The notes beneath the pieces are model-generated. The model had not been told where the DNA came from, did not search any database, and saw only the letters and a program-made list of their open reading frames with translations. Source: Azolla caroliniana (lineage: Eukaryota; Polypodiophyta). From it: a stretch of DNA of 64,000 nucleotides. Every line of letters starts with the position of its first letter. The first letter of the stretch is position 1. Both the position numbers and the translations under genes were made by a program. The DNA is taken from positions 5,208,001 to 5,272,000 of the forward strand of contig JBHGNT010000011.1 of the NCBI GenBank assembly GCA_043228905.1. Direction: 5' to 3'. Positions 34,166-45,695 of this stretch are shown in pieces.

Positions 34166-35226
34166 TGCCGACGTCGTTGGTGTTGAGGATAAACATCCTC
34201 CCGTCTTTGCGCCCTTGTGCGATTATCTAGCCTTCTTCCTCGATGTAGCACCCGAGGTGCGTAAACCGCACATGCATTACCTGGTCGACAATTTGTCCAA
34301 CCAACACCAGGTTCTATGTGATTATCGGGACTTGTAGCATGTTCATAAGCTTCCCTTTCAGTCCAACATGGCTCAAGGGAAGTTCTCCGACATGCACGAT
34401 CGCGTGAGGAGTGTCGTCTCCGGTTTCGACAACTCCCGATTGTTCTTGTTTCTCTAAGAACGAGAATCACTCTTCGTGGCTTGTCATGTGGTTAGATGCT
34501 CTAGAGACAACGTACCACATTTCCTCTGATCAAGAAGTGGTCTTCTTCATCGAGTTTGCCTCGTGTTTCATCACGAAGACTAGCCCTTTTTCGGTCTTCT
34601 CGATTCTGGATCCTTCCAATCCTCCTGCATAGTGCAAGCTTTGTCGGTTCCCTTGTCCGAGCTTACTGGATCCAGATTTATCTGAATCAGCATGCTTCTT
34701 CCAGCACTCACTCTCTCTATGGCCTTTCTTGCCACAATACCAGCATTCTGTGTCGGCCTTTGGTTGCTGGTTTCCTGCGCTGCTTTGACTCCCCCTGCTT
34801 GTGGAGTGTCCAGAGCTGTTGTCGACATTGTCTCTGTGCCTCTGATTTTGCTCTTGTTGGCTGCCTGCATTGCGTGCCGACCCACCTCATCCTCCATGCC
34901 CACGGGGCCGATCCACCTCTATTTACAGCATCCGGTTGTCCGGTTGACTAGTCCTAGACCCACTCGCGTGGTTTTCTTCGACCATCAACATAGATTGTAG
35001 GTCCAAAAAGGACGATGGCTTCTCCTAAGTGCAAATTTCCGTCCGGATTGGCCCGTACCGTTCTGCTAGACCACCGAGGCAGATTTGGACCATTTTGTCT
35101 TCCTCCACTGTCACATTGATGGATCTGAGCGCGTGACAAATCTCCTTTATTTTAGGTGGTGTACTTCGTAACCGACATATTTCTCTGCCCCATGTTGTTG
35201 AGCTCTTGCCGGAGCTGCAACTTACG
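34166..35226 (-). pseudogene. Copia-4 gag-knuckle-protease, copy 1
   Basis: From 35,226 downward: KIKEICHALRSINVTVEEDK and VQICLGGLAERYGPI (gag), CWYCGKKGHRESEC (intact CCHC), a protease region (the DSRGSNHM-type segment is damaged), then the start of integrase. Stops and frame changes are frequent. It is a tandem partner of the next feature, offset by about 967 bp. Confidence 0.75.
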
Positions 35227-36230
35227 GGTTGTGGTACTTGCAATGAAAACCTTGATCGACGATCTGCCCGACCGACACCAGGTTCTTTGTGATTGTCGAA
35301 ACGTCCAACACGTTCATGAGCTTCTGTCTTTTTCCGACATGGCTGAGGGGACTTCTTCGACATACACGATCGGATGAGGTGTGTCGTATCCGGTTTTGAC
35401 AACTCCCGATTTCTCCGGCTTTTCCAGATATGAGAACCACTCTTCGTGGCTCCTCATGTGATTAGATCCTCTGGAGTCAACGTACCACACTTCCTCCAAT
35501 CTGGAAGTGGTCTTCTTCATTGAGTTTTCCTTGTGCTTTATCACAAAGGCTAGCCCATTTTCCGTCTTACCGGTTCCGGATCCTTCTGATCTTGCGGTGT
35601 AGTGTGAGCTTTGCCGGTTCCCTTGTCCGGCCTTACCAGATTCGGATTTATCCGAATCGGCGCACTTCTTCCAACACTCACTTTCCTAATGGACCTTCTT
35701 GCCACAATACCAACATTCCATGTCGCTCTTTCCTTGCCGGTTTCCGGCATCGATTTAACTCCCCCTGCTCGTGGACGATCCAGAATTGTTGTCGCCACTA
35801 TCTTCGTGCCTCCGATTCTGCTCTTGTCGGTTGCCTCCATTACGTGCCGACCCACATTGTACTCCATGCCCACAGGGCCGATCGGCCTCCATGTACAACA
35901 TTCAAATGTCCGATTGAGTGGTCCTCGACCCACTCGCGTGGTTTTCTTCAACCATCAACATCGATTGCAAGTCGAGGAAGGACGGTGGCTTCTCACAGGT
36001 GCAAATCGCTGTCCAGATTGGCCCGTACCATTGTGCTAGACCACCGCAACATATCTTGACCATCTCGTCTTCGTCTACCATCACGTTGATGGAACTGAGC
36101 TCATAAAAGATCTCCTTTATCTTGGTGGTGTAGTCGGTAACCGACATGTCTCTTTGTCAAATGTCGTTGAACCCTTGTCGGAGCTGCAACTTCCGGGCCT
36201 TTGTGCTTGCCGCAAAAATCTTTTTGAAAT
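35227..36230 (-). pseudogene. Copia-4 gag-knuckle-protease, copy 2
   Basis: From 36,228 downward: WNFKKIFAAST, MSVTDYTTKIKEIFYELSS, a knuckle with an in-frame stop (CWYCGKKVH-stop-ESEC), and WYVDSRGSNHMRSHEEWF. It is roughly 85% like copy 1 over the stretches I compared by eye. It runs into copy 1 at about 35,227 within the protease-integrase spacer. Confidence 0.75.
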
Positions 36231-36700
36231 TCCACCTTGGTCGCTCATAAGCTCTATCAGACATCCATATTGGCACCATATGTGCTCATACAGAAACTTA
36301 GATGTGGATGCCACGGTATTGTCCCGGAGCGCCTTTGCCACCACCCACTTCGTGCAATAGTCTGTTGGTATGATAGTATATCGGTTTCACGTATGCATCG
36401 CCACCGGTTTGAAGGGTCCGACGAAATCTAGCCCCCATTTATGGAATGGTTCTAACGGAAGTACTGGTTGATGTGGCATTCACACTTGTTCCATTGGTTG
36501 CCCTATTCGTTGGTATAAATCACACTCCTTACAATACCGTACCGAGTCCTTGAGGGTGGTCGACCACCACAATCCACTTCAGCATATTTTCCGAGCAGTT
36601 GCGGCTTCGGCGTAGTGCCCTCTGGCTACTCCACAGTGTGCGTCGTGTAGGACCACCTCCTTTTCGTCGCACCAGACCTTAAGGTTTAGGGAGGACTGAT
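36230..36700 (-). pseudogene. Gypsy integrase fragment (E-type)
   Basis: The minus strand reads HCGVARGHYAEAATARKICW and YCKECDLYQRIGQP (zinc-binding), HKWGLDFVGPFKP (Asp 1), then CTKWVVAKALRDNTV and IELMSDQGG (Asp 2), where it joins Copia-4 gag. It is closely similar to the integrase of Gypsy E but retains the second Asp that E has lost. Confidence 0.82.
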
Positions 36701-37561
36701 GAACAAAAATGAACGACAAAAGCAGCCAAGCCAGAACAACGGTGGCCAGAATGGCTAGAGTGGTAGAACAGCCCGAGCAACCAAACAACGACGTAGGAAA
36801 GTCGAACAAAATGGCCGAACAATGAACCGGAACGACCGGAATGGCCGGCGATGGCCAGACAGCCGACCCAAGAAATAGTCGGAAGGGCCGAAAAGAGATA
36901 GCAATGGTGGTGGTTGGACGACAACCAAACAACGATAGACAAAGACAAATATAGCATTAGGAAGAAGGAAGATGAAGAAAGGAGCGGCATTAGGAAGAAG
37001 AAAGAGAAAGAAGAGGAAAAAGAAGAAGAATGAGAAGGGGAAGGAAGAACGAGAGGAAAAAGAGAAAGAACGTGGAAGCCACCAAAAAATATAAAGAAGA
37101 AAAAGAAATTTAAAATAATAATAATGATATAAATAAATAAATAAATAAATAAAAAGAGAACGAAAAAAGAGAAAGATAGGGCATGAAACAAATTTCAAAA
37201 ACTTGAGGGCACAAATGAAAATTTAAAAATTTGAGGGTATAATACATAAATTTAAAAACTCATCAACCTGAAAGAAATGGACGTGTTTGACTACATCAAC
37301 TCACACAAATTTAAAGAATGAACACACATACACACAACATTTTTTTTAAAGACCCAAAGGAAGTTACCAAAGTTTGTGTGTCGATAGAACGAGAATGTTT
37401 GTGTCGAGGAAGATTTGCTGACCGAAGAAGACGTTCGAGTCAAGCATTCTGATCGAGGGAGTTGATCGATGAAAGTTCTGATCTGATAGAGATGATGATC
37501 AAGGTATGTGAGATCGACGTGCAAGGCACTGTCCCACGGTCTTGCCATAATGTGTTACTGT
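36701..37561. other. Purine-rich and AT-rich unassigned sequence
   Basis: 36,950-37,160 is strongly GAA/AAG-rich on the plus strand, so the long minus-strand frames there (FFFF/SSFS-rich) are low-complexity artefacts. A short near-repeat of AAANTTGAGGGNANAA occurs at 37,198-37,260. No gene is seen. Confidence 0.5.
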
Positions 37562-38324
37562 TGTCGTGCCTTTCGGCGCTGGATCGTTGCGTGAATGGAG
37601 TGGAAATTACCGAGGTTTTGGACTAGGAGGAGGATAAATCAAAGGCAGATAAGAATATGAGATTGGAAGAGAAAGAATTAGACACCTCCTGAATCCCTCG
37701 AGTTTATTATATTAGATTAATCAATCCTTAGAATCCTAATAGTATAATGGAATAAATAGAAGAAAAATTGTGAAATACACATGTGTAATGTAATAGATCA
37801 ATATTTAGAAACCCAACAAATCATCAATCCCTACATTTTGCTTCCCCCATCCTTATATAGTGATGGGAGAGATGAAATATATCTTGCTACATGCAAGCAT
37901 GATGCTTTTTCTTTAACTCAAGTGTTCATGCACACTAGATGTGCATGATTAGTTTATTTTTATTTTTATCATACTTTTCTTTTAACTCAAGTGTTCATGC
38001 AGATAAGATATACATGAATAACTTTCTCTATCATGCCTTTTCTTTTACTCGAGTGTGAATGCATGAATAACCCTTTCTATCATGCTTAACTAGAATATTT
38101 ACGTGAGATAACTTTTGTCTAGTAGCTAGAATCTATAAGTAACTTTAAAACTCATAATGTGTTAGTACAATCATAAGGCTTGAAATTGTTAACATGGAGG
38201 TATATGGTTCAAATCTTGCCCTATGCATGTCACATAATTATTAGTATTTTCTCATATTTCTTTATTCTTAGTTAATCAGGTACTCCGTATATATTTCACG
38301 TAGTATACGAAGTATACTATGACA
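37562..38324 (-). repeat. Gypsy D LTR, left
   Basis: TGTCGTGCCTTTCGG...ACTATGACA, 763 bp, closely similar to 62,123-62,868. It has three copies of a TCAAGTGTTCATGCA...TGCATGA segment (37,915-38,075) and a tRNA-like module. A PPT complement (CTCACCCCCTCC) follows. Confidence 0.9.
38164..38222 (+). other. tRNA-like module in Gypsy D left LTR
   Basis: It aligns base for base with the right-LTR copy at 62,706-62,765. The B-box-like core is TGGTTCAAATCTTGCCC and the A-box part (CAATCATAAGGCTTG) is degraded. Confidence 0.55.
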
Positions 38325-38533
38325 CTCACCCCCTCCAAACCTGCACATCCTCCGGTATGTGCCGAAATTGCAAGTACTTGTTATCCTTCTTCATCCGTTG
38401 CACTCCCCAATTCTCCCACTATGTTGACTATTAATTTCAGTCCACTTTCTTCACTTTCTATTTCTTCATGATCCATGTCTGCTTGCTCCTCCATGTTGGT
38501 GTCGCGTAAAGTTACGTAGGGCTCTGCATCACT

Positions 38534-39242
38534 TCACTTCTTGAAAATCTTTACATGTTTCCCTACTATAGGCACCTGTAGTACCGTTCCGTCCAGCTCA
38601 CATTGTCGGTAAGTTCCATTGTCGAATACCTTTCGAACTAGGTATGGTCTGAACCACCTTTTAGCGAATTTCCGTATCGAGCTGTGTTGATGATCCAAAC
38701 TACTATCGTAGACTATCACCCAATCCCCTTATTCAATCTTCCGTAGTCGAAGTTCGTGCTTTTTGTCGAATAGACGTTTGTTCCGAAATCACACTTCTTG
38801 TTTTCGGCGTATCGCTTCCGTTATGTCTTCTAGACTTCCTTCTAGTTATCGCATCAGAACCGCTAGTAGTTCTTCTCGATTCATCTCTTCCTTCCATGGT
38901 AGCACTGTCCATGTCGCAATTGTGGTTTCCATAGGCATTATCAGAGTTTGTCCAGTCATAAGTTACACTAACATATAACCGGTCACGAAACTATGCGTTG
39001 TGCGATCCGCCCATAGTGCATACGGTAGCACTTATGGCCAAATCTTTACCCTTCCATCACATGCTTTTGCAAGTACCTTTACGATTGGACTATGTCCTCG
39101 CTCAATCTTCCCATTTGCTTTTGGATTGTATGCTGTGGTTAGTGTCAACCGTACTCCATGTTTGGCGAAGAATTCCCTAGCTTTATCGTAGTCAAGTTCT
39201 CCCCAATCCGCAATCACTTGTCCTACGCACCCGTACCTATAG
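38534..39242 (-). pseudogene. Gypsy D integrase, C-terminal fragment
   Basis: The minus strand reads CVGQVIADWGELDYDKAREF (second catalytic Asp), AYNPKANGKIERGHSPIVK (catalytic Glu), then a damaged middle, then SIRKFAKRWFRPYLVRKVF and LDGTVLQVPIVGKHVKIFKK. It is cut at 39,242 by the LTR of Gypsy E. Confidence 0.82.
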
Positions 39243-39780
39243 TGTTGTCTGTGGGACAGATCGGTAATTTGGGTATGAAACGAATCTGGATGTAGGTGAA
39301 GTAAGCAACCATAACAGGGAAGGTCGCGAAGATAATGCAACCGTTAAACATGGCACCAAAACAAGTAAAGACTGAAGCACACCAAGTGGGAAAAACAAAC
39401 TATAAAACGTGAAGCAGAAATGTAACAAAGTAGAGGACAGAAGAGAGAAGGGTAGGCCCTAGTTAGAATAGAGTACTCAGGAATGTAGAATATCTGCTCA
39501 TACTTTCTGTTGTAATTTTCGGTTGTGCGCCGTGTAATCACTATTCCATGTTACATAATAAACATCTAGTTTTGGGTCAAATTTGGTATGTGTCTTAAGT
39601 GCATTTCTAAATAATAACTTCCCGGATTACAATCGGGTTTTTACGGCTAACCAATCATTTTTGGGTACGAATTGGATTGTCGAGCAATCCCTCCCTCACC
39701 CTGACCTCCACCACATACCATAGTCCCTTGATCCAATTACCATAGGAGTAATCAAAGGGGTTGCTTCCAAGAAGGAGACA
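39243..39780 (+). repeat. Gypsy E 5' LTR
   Basis: TGTTGTCTGTGGGAC...AAGGAGACA, 538 bp. It is colinear with 56,536-57,730 once the Copia solo LTR is removed. Confidence 0.9.
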
Positions 39781-40566
39781 ACACAATTTGGCACGCCCAG
39801 TTCATGTTGTGCACCACAACGAACAAACGTCGGTGGAAACCCCTAGCTACCATTACGGCGCCCAACCGTCTTACCCAGGCTCGACTCCCATCCCGCCGCG
39901 ATCACTCACCACTCATCACCAGAAACCCTGGAATCTCACCCCTCACCTGTCATCCCCGATACACAATCACATACCGGCCCCGAACTTGCCACTCCTCCGA
40001 GTCTGCTGGCAGTCTCTCAACAATCCGAGTTCAACCCCTTTCCGGCCCTACCAGACAACCTAGATCTCGACGCAATGGCGTACTACTCCTATACCTGCTA
40101 TAGGATGGTCCTGACGCGGAATCTCACATCCGCTCTTTTCTCTCCACGTGGCAAGCCAACCATTCTACGCAGTGCCTCACCGCTGAGGAGGTGGACGCCT
40201 CCAAAATCACGGAATTTACCCTTTTGTTAGACGACCCCGCTGCATTATGTTATTCTCGCCACGATCCGGGGGAGTTTATCACATTCCAAGATGTCCGCAC
40301 CAAATTTCTAGAGTTATTCCACTGGGAGATACCTAAGCGCGAACTGCTCCACCAATTTTATACCATTGCCTAGGAACCCAATGAAACGGTTTCCTAGTTT
40401 ACCATCCGATTTGAAGACCTTTACTGGCAACTCACACATGATGTGTCAGCCAATCATTTAAAAGATACGTTCCTTGACAGACTCCGAGAGCCGTTGAGCA
40501 CGACGTTGGCCCTTACGGATTTTTCACAACACATTATCGAGCAAGTGGTCGCGTTCTCACTTTAGA
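39781..40566 (+). pseudogene. Gypsy E gag
   Basis: The capsid-type region reads FLSTWQANHSTQC, DASKITEFTLLLDDPAALCY and LFHWEIPKRELLHQFYTIA, with several stops. It is preceded by a Pro-rich leader. Confidence 0.7.
39787..39800 (+). promoter_or_regulatory. Gypsy E primer binding site (candidate)
   Basis: TTTGGCACGCCCAG lies six bases inside the LTR. A TTTGGC(A/G)CGCC start is common in plant Gypsy elements of this group. The primer tRNA is not assigned. Confidence 0.55.
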
Positions 40567-40639
40567 TAGGGCTCATCATAACAAATCTTTCTCCATGGGC
40601 ACACCCCAAACCGCCTTGACAATAACTGAGGAGACCTAG

Positions 40640-41430
40640 TTTTGGCAAGCACTACAATGCACGACTTGTGCCAAGTCTGGTCACTCAGCTATCGATTGCC
40701 CTCTACGACCACACTGTCCCATCTGCCATTCTAGAGTACATACGGTTGAACAATGTGAGTACAACATGCTCAACCGTACTAACTTGGTTCCGGTACAACA
40801 AATCGAGCCACGCCACGATCGTTCGCAACAAGATGAGCGACCACCACCATGGAATAGAGACATTGAACGACCTTGGGAGGATGATCGGCTTCACTGAAAC
40901 GATGGCTACCACCCTGACCCGGATCGCTATCAGTGGGATACCCACTACCGACTGGAGCCACCATACTATCACAATCGGCCACACTATTATTGTGACGAGG
41001 GCTATTATTCGGAGGACCCCTATTACTGTGATGACTACGATCGAGGAGACTATTACGAACCTTGGTATCCACGACATGATCGACGACCCCCACATCATAA
41101 TCGTGTCTTTTGACCTTCGGGGAATAATCAACAAACCTTCGACAACCGTCGCCGAGACCCTCTACGCACCGATAATTGGCGGCCTCCCCAATCCGAGCCT
41201 TGTGAAAACCTTCTACAGTCCTATTCCTAGCCGGTCCGAGACGATCAACCACGATACACAACACAACCTCAATTCGAGTAGGGAGAGCCCAATAATTCGG
41301 CCAGCCATAGTAACATGCTTCAATTGTAATAAAACCAGGCCCTACGCCACTCAATGCCCAACCAACAATCAAGGTAAAGCATTGGTCATGAACATGATTA
41401 TAGCCGATGTCCTACAGGTTACCACCTGAA
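40640..41430 (+). pseudogene. Gypsy E double zinc knuckle and Tyr/Arg/Asp-rich tail
   Basis: In the frame starting at about 40,653 the plus strand reads CTTCAKSGHSAIDC followed closely by CPICHSRVHTVEQC, two consecutive CCHC-type knuckles. A long Tyr/His/Arg/Asp-rich stretch follows (YYHNRPHYYCDEGYYSED, YDRGDYYEPWYPRHDRR). The longest open frame here (40,668-41,429) is in a different phase and lacks the knuckles, so it is a shadow. Tyr/Arg/Asp-rich tails next to knuckles suggest RNA binding or condensate behaviour; that is inference. Confidence 0.7.
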
Positions 41431-41779
41431 GTCAGGCCCAACAGTCGCAATGGGAGATTCAGGATGAGGTCTGCCAAACCGCTAAGAAATGGATTGAAGT
41501 GGCAAATCAAGCGAACATTGATCGGATGCACACCAAAATGCAAGAGATCTGTCTGAGTCCATCACAACCCCCTCCTATTAAACAAACCAACAATGACTCG
41601 GTCTAGCAAGATCTCACCAGATGCCAAATCTCCATGCCCCTGCATAAACTGATGCAGCTACTTCCACGCTTCAAGGACACAGTCCAATCTCTCACCACCA
41701 GTGACGCGCCCACTACCTTGCCCGTACAGCTCATGACGCTGGAACCCAGACCTTCACTAATGGTTTCCTAGAATCCAAC

Positions 41780-42515
41780 AGTCAAACTTGTCATAAAAGG
41801 CTGCGATGTCCATGGGTGCATTATCGACGGTGGATCAAGCGTTATTGTTATAATTGAGGCAACATGCCATGACCTGGGCATCACTCAATGGGAGCCATGT
41901 CTGTTTTGGCTTCAAATGGAGGATACACGATCGGTTCGACGGATAGGGCTAATCCGCAATCTTGATTTTATCCTCGGAGGGCATACCTTCACTATGTCCG
42001 CGGTGGTATTACGATTCGACGCTCTGGGTGCTTATCCGCGGTTACTTGGACGTCCGTGGCTGCAAACAACTAATATTAAGCAACATTGGGAATGCAACAT
42101 GATCTCTTTCCGTAGGGGGAAAACCAAAGTTCGGGTCATCATGGAAGAACGAATCACGATGCCTCCTAACACCAACCTGTTGTATGCAGAAGGAGTCCAT
42201 ATGCTCAATGGTCTCGCGGACGACGAGATGGAATCCTTTTTGGACGAGCACCCCACGATCGTTCCCCTCTTCGAAATCGACGTTCTCATGGCTGTAGAAC
42301 CATACTTAGCTAAACCCAGCACGACCGGGCAAGAAGCTCCATGCAAACTAGAACCAGAATCTATCAAGGAGCTACAACACGCCCGTGACGTGCTCGATCG
42401 TGAATTAGCAATCTTACAGTGGGTGAAGGCCTCGACACTAGAGGAAGTTAATCTTTGTTCTTCTACTGAGCCTCAAACACTTAAAATTGCAAAGGATCTT
42501 GCGCCCGAAGAATGA
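41780..42515 (+). pseudogene. Gypsy E aspartic protease and pol N-terminus
   Basis: Plus-strand reading GCDVHGCIIDGGSSVIVI contains the active-site triad as D-G-G, common in this plant Gypsy branch. VVLRFDALGAYPRLLGRPWL follows. The 199-residue open frame 41,916-42,515 continues to LEPESIKELQHARDVLDRE. Stops lie upstream. Confidence 0.75.
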
Positions 42516-43215
42516 TAAGCTCTAATAGGGTTGTTGACCGAATATCAGGATGTGTTCACATGGTCATACAGTGACATGAAGGGGTTAGACCCCCAATACT
42601 AGCAACACCAGGTCAACCTCCAAAAGAATGCACGACTGGTATAACAACGTTGCTACCAGATGAACCCGAATTACGCGGCAAAAGTAAACGAGGAAATCAA
42701 CAAAGTCCTATGGGTGGGGTTCATTCGGCCAGTCAAGAGGAAAATTTGGTTAAGCCCTATTGTGGTCGTACCGAAAAAGAACGGGCAAATCAGAGTGTGC
42801 ATCGACACTGTAAACTAAACGCGGCCACTATCACGGATGCATTTCCGCTTCCATTCACAGACGACGTCCTCGACACGGTCGTAGGCCATGATTGTTATAG
42901 CTTTTTAGATGGATTCAGTGGCTACAATCAGATCCGAATGCACCTTGACGACCAAGAGAAGATGATTTTTGTGATCGAATGGGGTGTGTTTGTCACGGTC
43001 GTAATGATGTTCGGCTTGAAAACGGAACCGACCACTTTCCGATGCATCATTACCGAAATTTTCGAGGAATATATTACAACGTTGATGCAAGTCTTCCTCG
43101 AAGATTTTACCCTGTACGGACAACAAATCGAGCACCTCAGACATCTCCGCTTGTGCCCTCAACAATGTCGACACACATGACTCAGCTTAAACCCGACCAA
43201 ATATGCTTTCTACGT

Positions 43216-44047
43216 TGTTGTAGTGTATTTCTTAGACTACGTGAAAACCGTATATTGTACTAGATTAAATAAATATGAAGAAATAGAAGAAAATATAAAA
43301 GTATATATTGCATGCATAAGGCAAGATTCAAACCTTGTAACTCCATGTAAACAATCCCCAAACCTTACCATTCTACTAACGTATCATAAGTGATATAAAT
43401 ATAGATTTAATAAGTATAAGACCTATATTTACGCCTATTTTTATTAAAAAACCAACCCATGCACAATTAGAGTGCGTAAAAACTTTATTTAGAAGAAAAA
43501 CGCAAACAAAGAAAAAGTTACTCATGCACGTCTAGAGTGCATGAGCACTATATTTAGAAATTAAAAGCGTGGTAGAAAAAGCCATTCAGGGACATCTAGT
43601 GTGCATGAACACTTTAGAAAAGCATTAGGCCATGTTTAGTCTCTTCCATCACTATATAAGAAAGAGAGAAAGATGTATATGGTTGTTGATTTTTCTTAGG
43701 GTTGATTAATATATTATATTCGTGGGATTCACGAATTTGCCATCTATTTCTCTCTTGCAATCTAAATTCATATTCTTTCCTAAATATTGATTAATATAAT
43801 ACTCGTGGGATTCACGAGGTTTTCGATTTCTCTTTTCCAATCTATTTCTATCGATTCTAATCTATTCCAAAGTATAATAAATAATAATAAAACTAAAAAA
43901 CTATATTCGTGGCATTCATGAATTTCTATCTCTCTTTCTTATAATCTACTCATAACTAGATTGCCTCAAATTCTTCCTCCTCCTAGTCCAAAACCCCAAT
44001 GGTTCCCATCTGACTCATGCAACGATCCGGCGCCGAAAGGCACTATA
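43216..44047 (-). mobile_element. Solo LTR (D-like family) inside Gypsy E RT
   Basis: It begins TGTTGTAGTG and ends GGCACTATA, flanked by ACGT on both sides (43,212-43,215; 44,048-44,051). It is an inverted relative of the D and B LTRs. The minus-strand start has TATAGTGCC where the others have TGTCGTGCC. It contains repeats of AGTGCATGAGCAC-type sequence and a tRNA-like module. Confidence 0.88.
43318..43376 (-). other. tRNA-like module in 43-kb solo LTR
   Basis: The minus strand reads AATGGTAAGGTTTGGGG (A-box-like) and AAGGTTTGAATCTTGCC (B-box-like), with the same spacing as in the B and D LTRs. Confidence 0.55.
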
Positions 44048-44204
44048 ACGTAACTAGCGGCGCCTTGCTCGGTCACATTGTCAGTCGCGATGGTATAACC
44101 ATGGATCCTGACAAGGTGCACGCTATACTAAATGCCTTGGCTCCAACCACAGCGAAACCTCTTAGTCGATTCTTGGGACAGATTTAGTGGCATAGTCGCA
44201 TGCT

Positions 44205-44905
44205 ACGCTACCTAGCCGACTTCGCAACACCTCTGCATGCCACAGTACAATTCCATTCTGATGGATGGACCGGGAGGAAAAAGCTTATTGTTCCCTCAAA
44301 GTCATGCTCTATCACGCCCCAGTTGTGCAACCGCCGGATTGGTCGATGCCTTTCCACATGTTTGTGGATGCTTCCAACATAGCGATCAGAAGCACACTAA
44401 TGCAGAAAACACCACTGAATTGGTATCGTCTTGTCTATTACGCTAGTGGACGACTCTCCACGGCCGAAAAGAACTACTCCACGGAACGAGAAGCACTTGG
44501 CATGATTTATAACATGACTCAATTTTGCCATTACCTACTTGCTTGAAAATTCACTTTTTATGTCGATCATTCGACGCTTCTGTACCTCGTCAACAAGCAG
44601 GCATTAACCGATTGGCTAGCAGAGTGGATGCTCCTTCTACAAGAATTTGACTTCGATATCCAACATCGACCAGGAGTATAGCATGTGGTCGTAGACTACC
44701 TCAATCATCTCGAATCAGGGGAATCAACCGAAACGGAGTATGATGAATTACCTGACTCCAGCTTGTTCAGCCTCGACGCCACAACCCTTTTCGCTGATCA
44801 CGAGGACGAATGGATTATGGAGATGACACAATTCCTCAACACCAACTTTCCACCTGAACACTTAACACTAGACACCAAGAAACAATTGGTGGTCCAGACC
44901 TGAAA
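44205..44905 (+). pseudogene. Gypsy E RNase H and spacer
   Basis: Open stretches read MLYHAPVVQPPDWSMPFHMF, VDASNIAIRSTLMQ (catalytic Asp region), YYASGRLSTAEKNYSTEREA (Glu) and FYVDHSTLLYLV-like sequence, then VVDYLNHLESGE. This is the usual RNase H order ending at the 'ADaLSR'-like box (here VVDYLNHL). Confidence 0.78.
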
Positions 44906-44909
44906 TTTC

Positions 44910-45695
44910 TGTCTGTTCACCAACACTCTATATCATAAAGGCTTGGACGGCATTTGGCGATGCACACTACGACGATTCGAGAAAGATGTGGTTTGACGTG
45001 ACACCCATCACGGTATAGCTGGCGGCCACGATGCGGGTGATGCCACAACTCGAAAGATTTGGCAAAGCAGATTATGGTGGCCAACCACAAAAAAAGATGC
45101 TCACAAATTTTGTAAACGTTGCAATCTTTGTCAGCACATGGGCCAACCGAGCACAGAAGACCGGATGGCTCCCCAACCAATCCTTCCTTTAGAAACCTTT
45201 CAGAAATGGGGATTGGATTTCGTATGGCCATTGAAACCACCCCCAACCCAAACAGGCAACAAATATATAATCGTGGCTACTGACTACTGCACGAAATGGG
45301 TTGAAGCGAAAGCATTATGTGACAACACGGCCATGTCAACAACCAAATTCGTGGATGAATACTTGTGGTGTCGATTTGGCTGCCCAATCGAGCTCATGAG
45401 CAACCAAGGGGGCCACTTTCTCAACTGTTTTATCCATGAGTTAACCTCTCATTACGATGTGGTGCATAAGAAGAGCACACCCTACTACCCCCAAACCAAC
45501 GGACTGGCTGAGTCTACGAATAAGACCCTGCAGACGATTCTCAAGAAAATCGTGAACGAGCATCACATGGATTGGGATGATAAATTACACAGTGCACTAT
45601 GGGCCTACGACACCACATTCAAGACAAGCATCGGCTCCACGCCCTTTTGGATGTCTTTCGGCGTGGAAGTCGTGATGCCGATCGAATTTTAGGTT
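44910..45695 (+). pseudogene. Gypsy E integrase
   Basis: Frame 45,138-45,692 reads FQKWGLDFVWPLKPP (Asp 1), CTKWVEAKALCDNTAM, IELMSNQGGHFLN and YYPQTNGLAESTNKTL (Glu). The second catalytic Asp, in SDQGG, is Asn here. The upstream H2C2 zinc segment (about 44,990-45,140) ends in CKRCNLCQHMGQP-like sequence with one stop. Confidence 0.82.

Larger units (their letters stand above)
31366..36230 (-). mobile_element. Copia-4, rearranged
   Basis: Minus-strand Copia: gag (twice), protease (twice), integrase, RT, RNase H. Neither LTR is present. The 5' end is fused to a Gypsy integrase fragment at about 36,228 and the 3' end to a Gypsy C LTR stub at 31,366. Confidence 0.85.
42520..44205 (+). pseudogene. 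Gypsy E reverse transcriptase, split by solo LTR
   Basis: The plus strand reads WVGFIRPVKRKIWLSPIVVV, PKKNGQIRVC, then in other frames LNAATITDAFPLPFTDDVLD, DCYSFLDGFSGYNQIRMHLD and VMMFGLKTEPTTFRCIITEI. The catalytic box is damaged (VFLEDFTLYG). The reading stops at 43,215 in KYAFYV and resumes at 44,052 with GALLGHIVSRDGI. Multiple frameshifts. Confidence 0.82.

Noticed and set aside
31366-36230. Copia-4 as two separate insertions
   Set aside because: No LTR, PBS or target duplication separates the two gag-protease copies; a tandem duplication explains the layout better.
36679-37198. Long minus-strand frames rich in Phe/Ser
   Set aside because: They come from a GAA/AAG-rich tract; low complexity, no domain, two phases open at once.
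40668-41429. 253-codon Thr/Ile-rich open frame in Gypsy E
   Set aside because: The neighbouring phase carries two CCHC knuckles and a Tyr/Arg/Asp-rich tail typical of gag; the longer open frame is a phase shadow.
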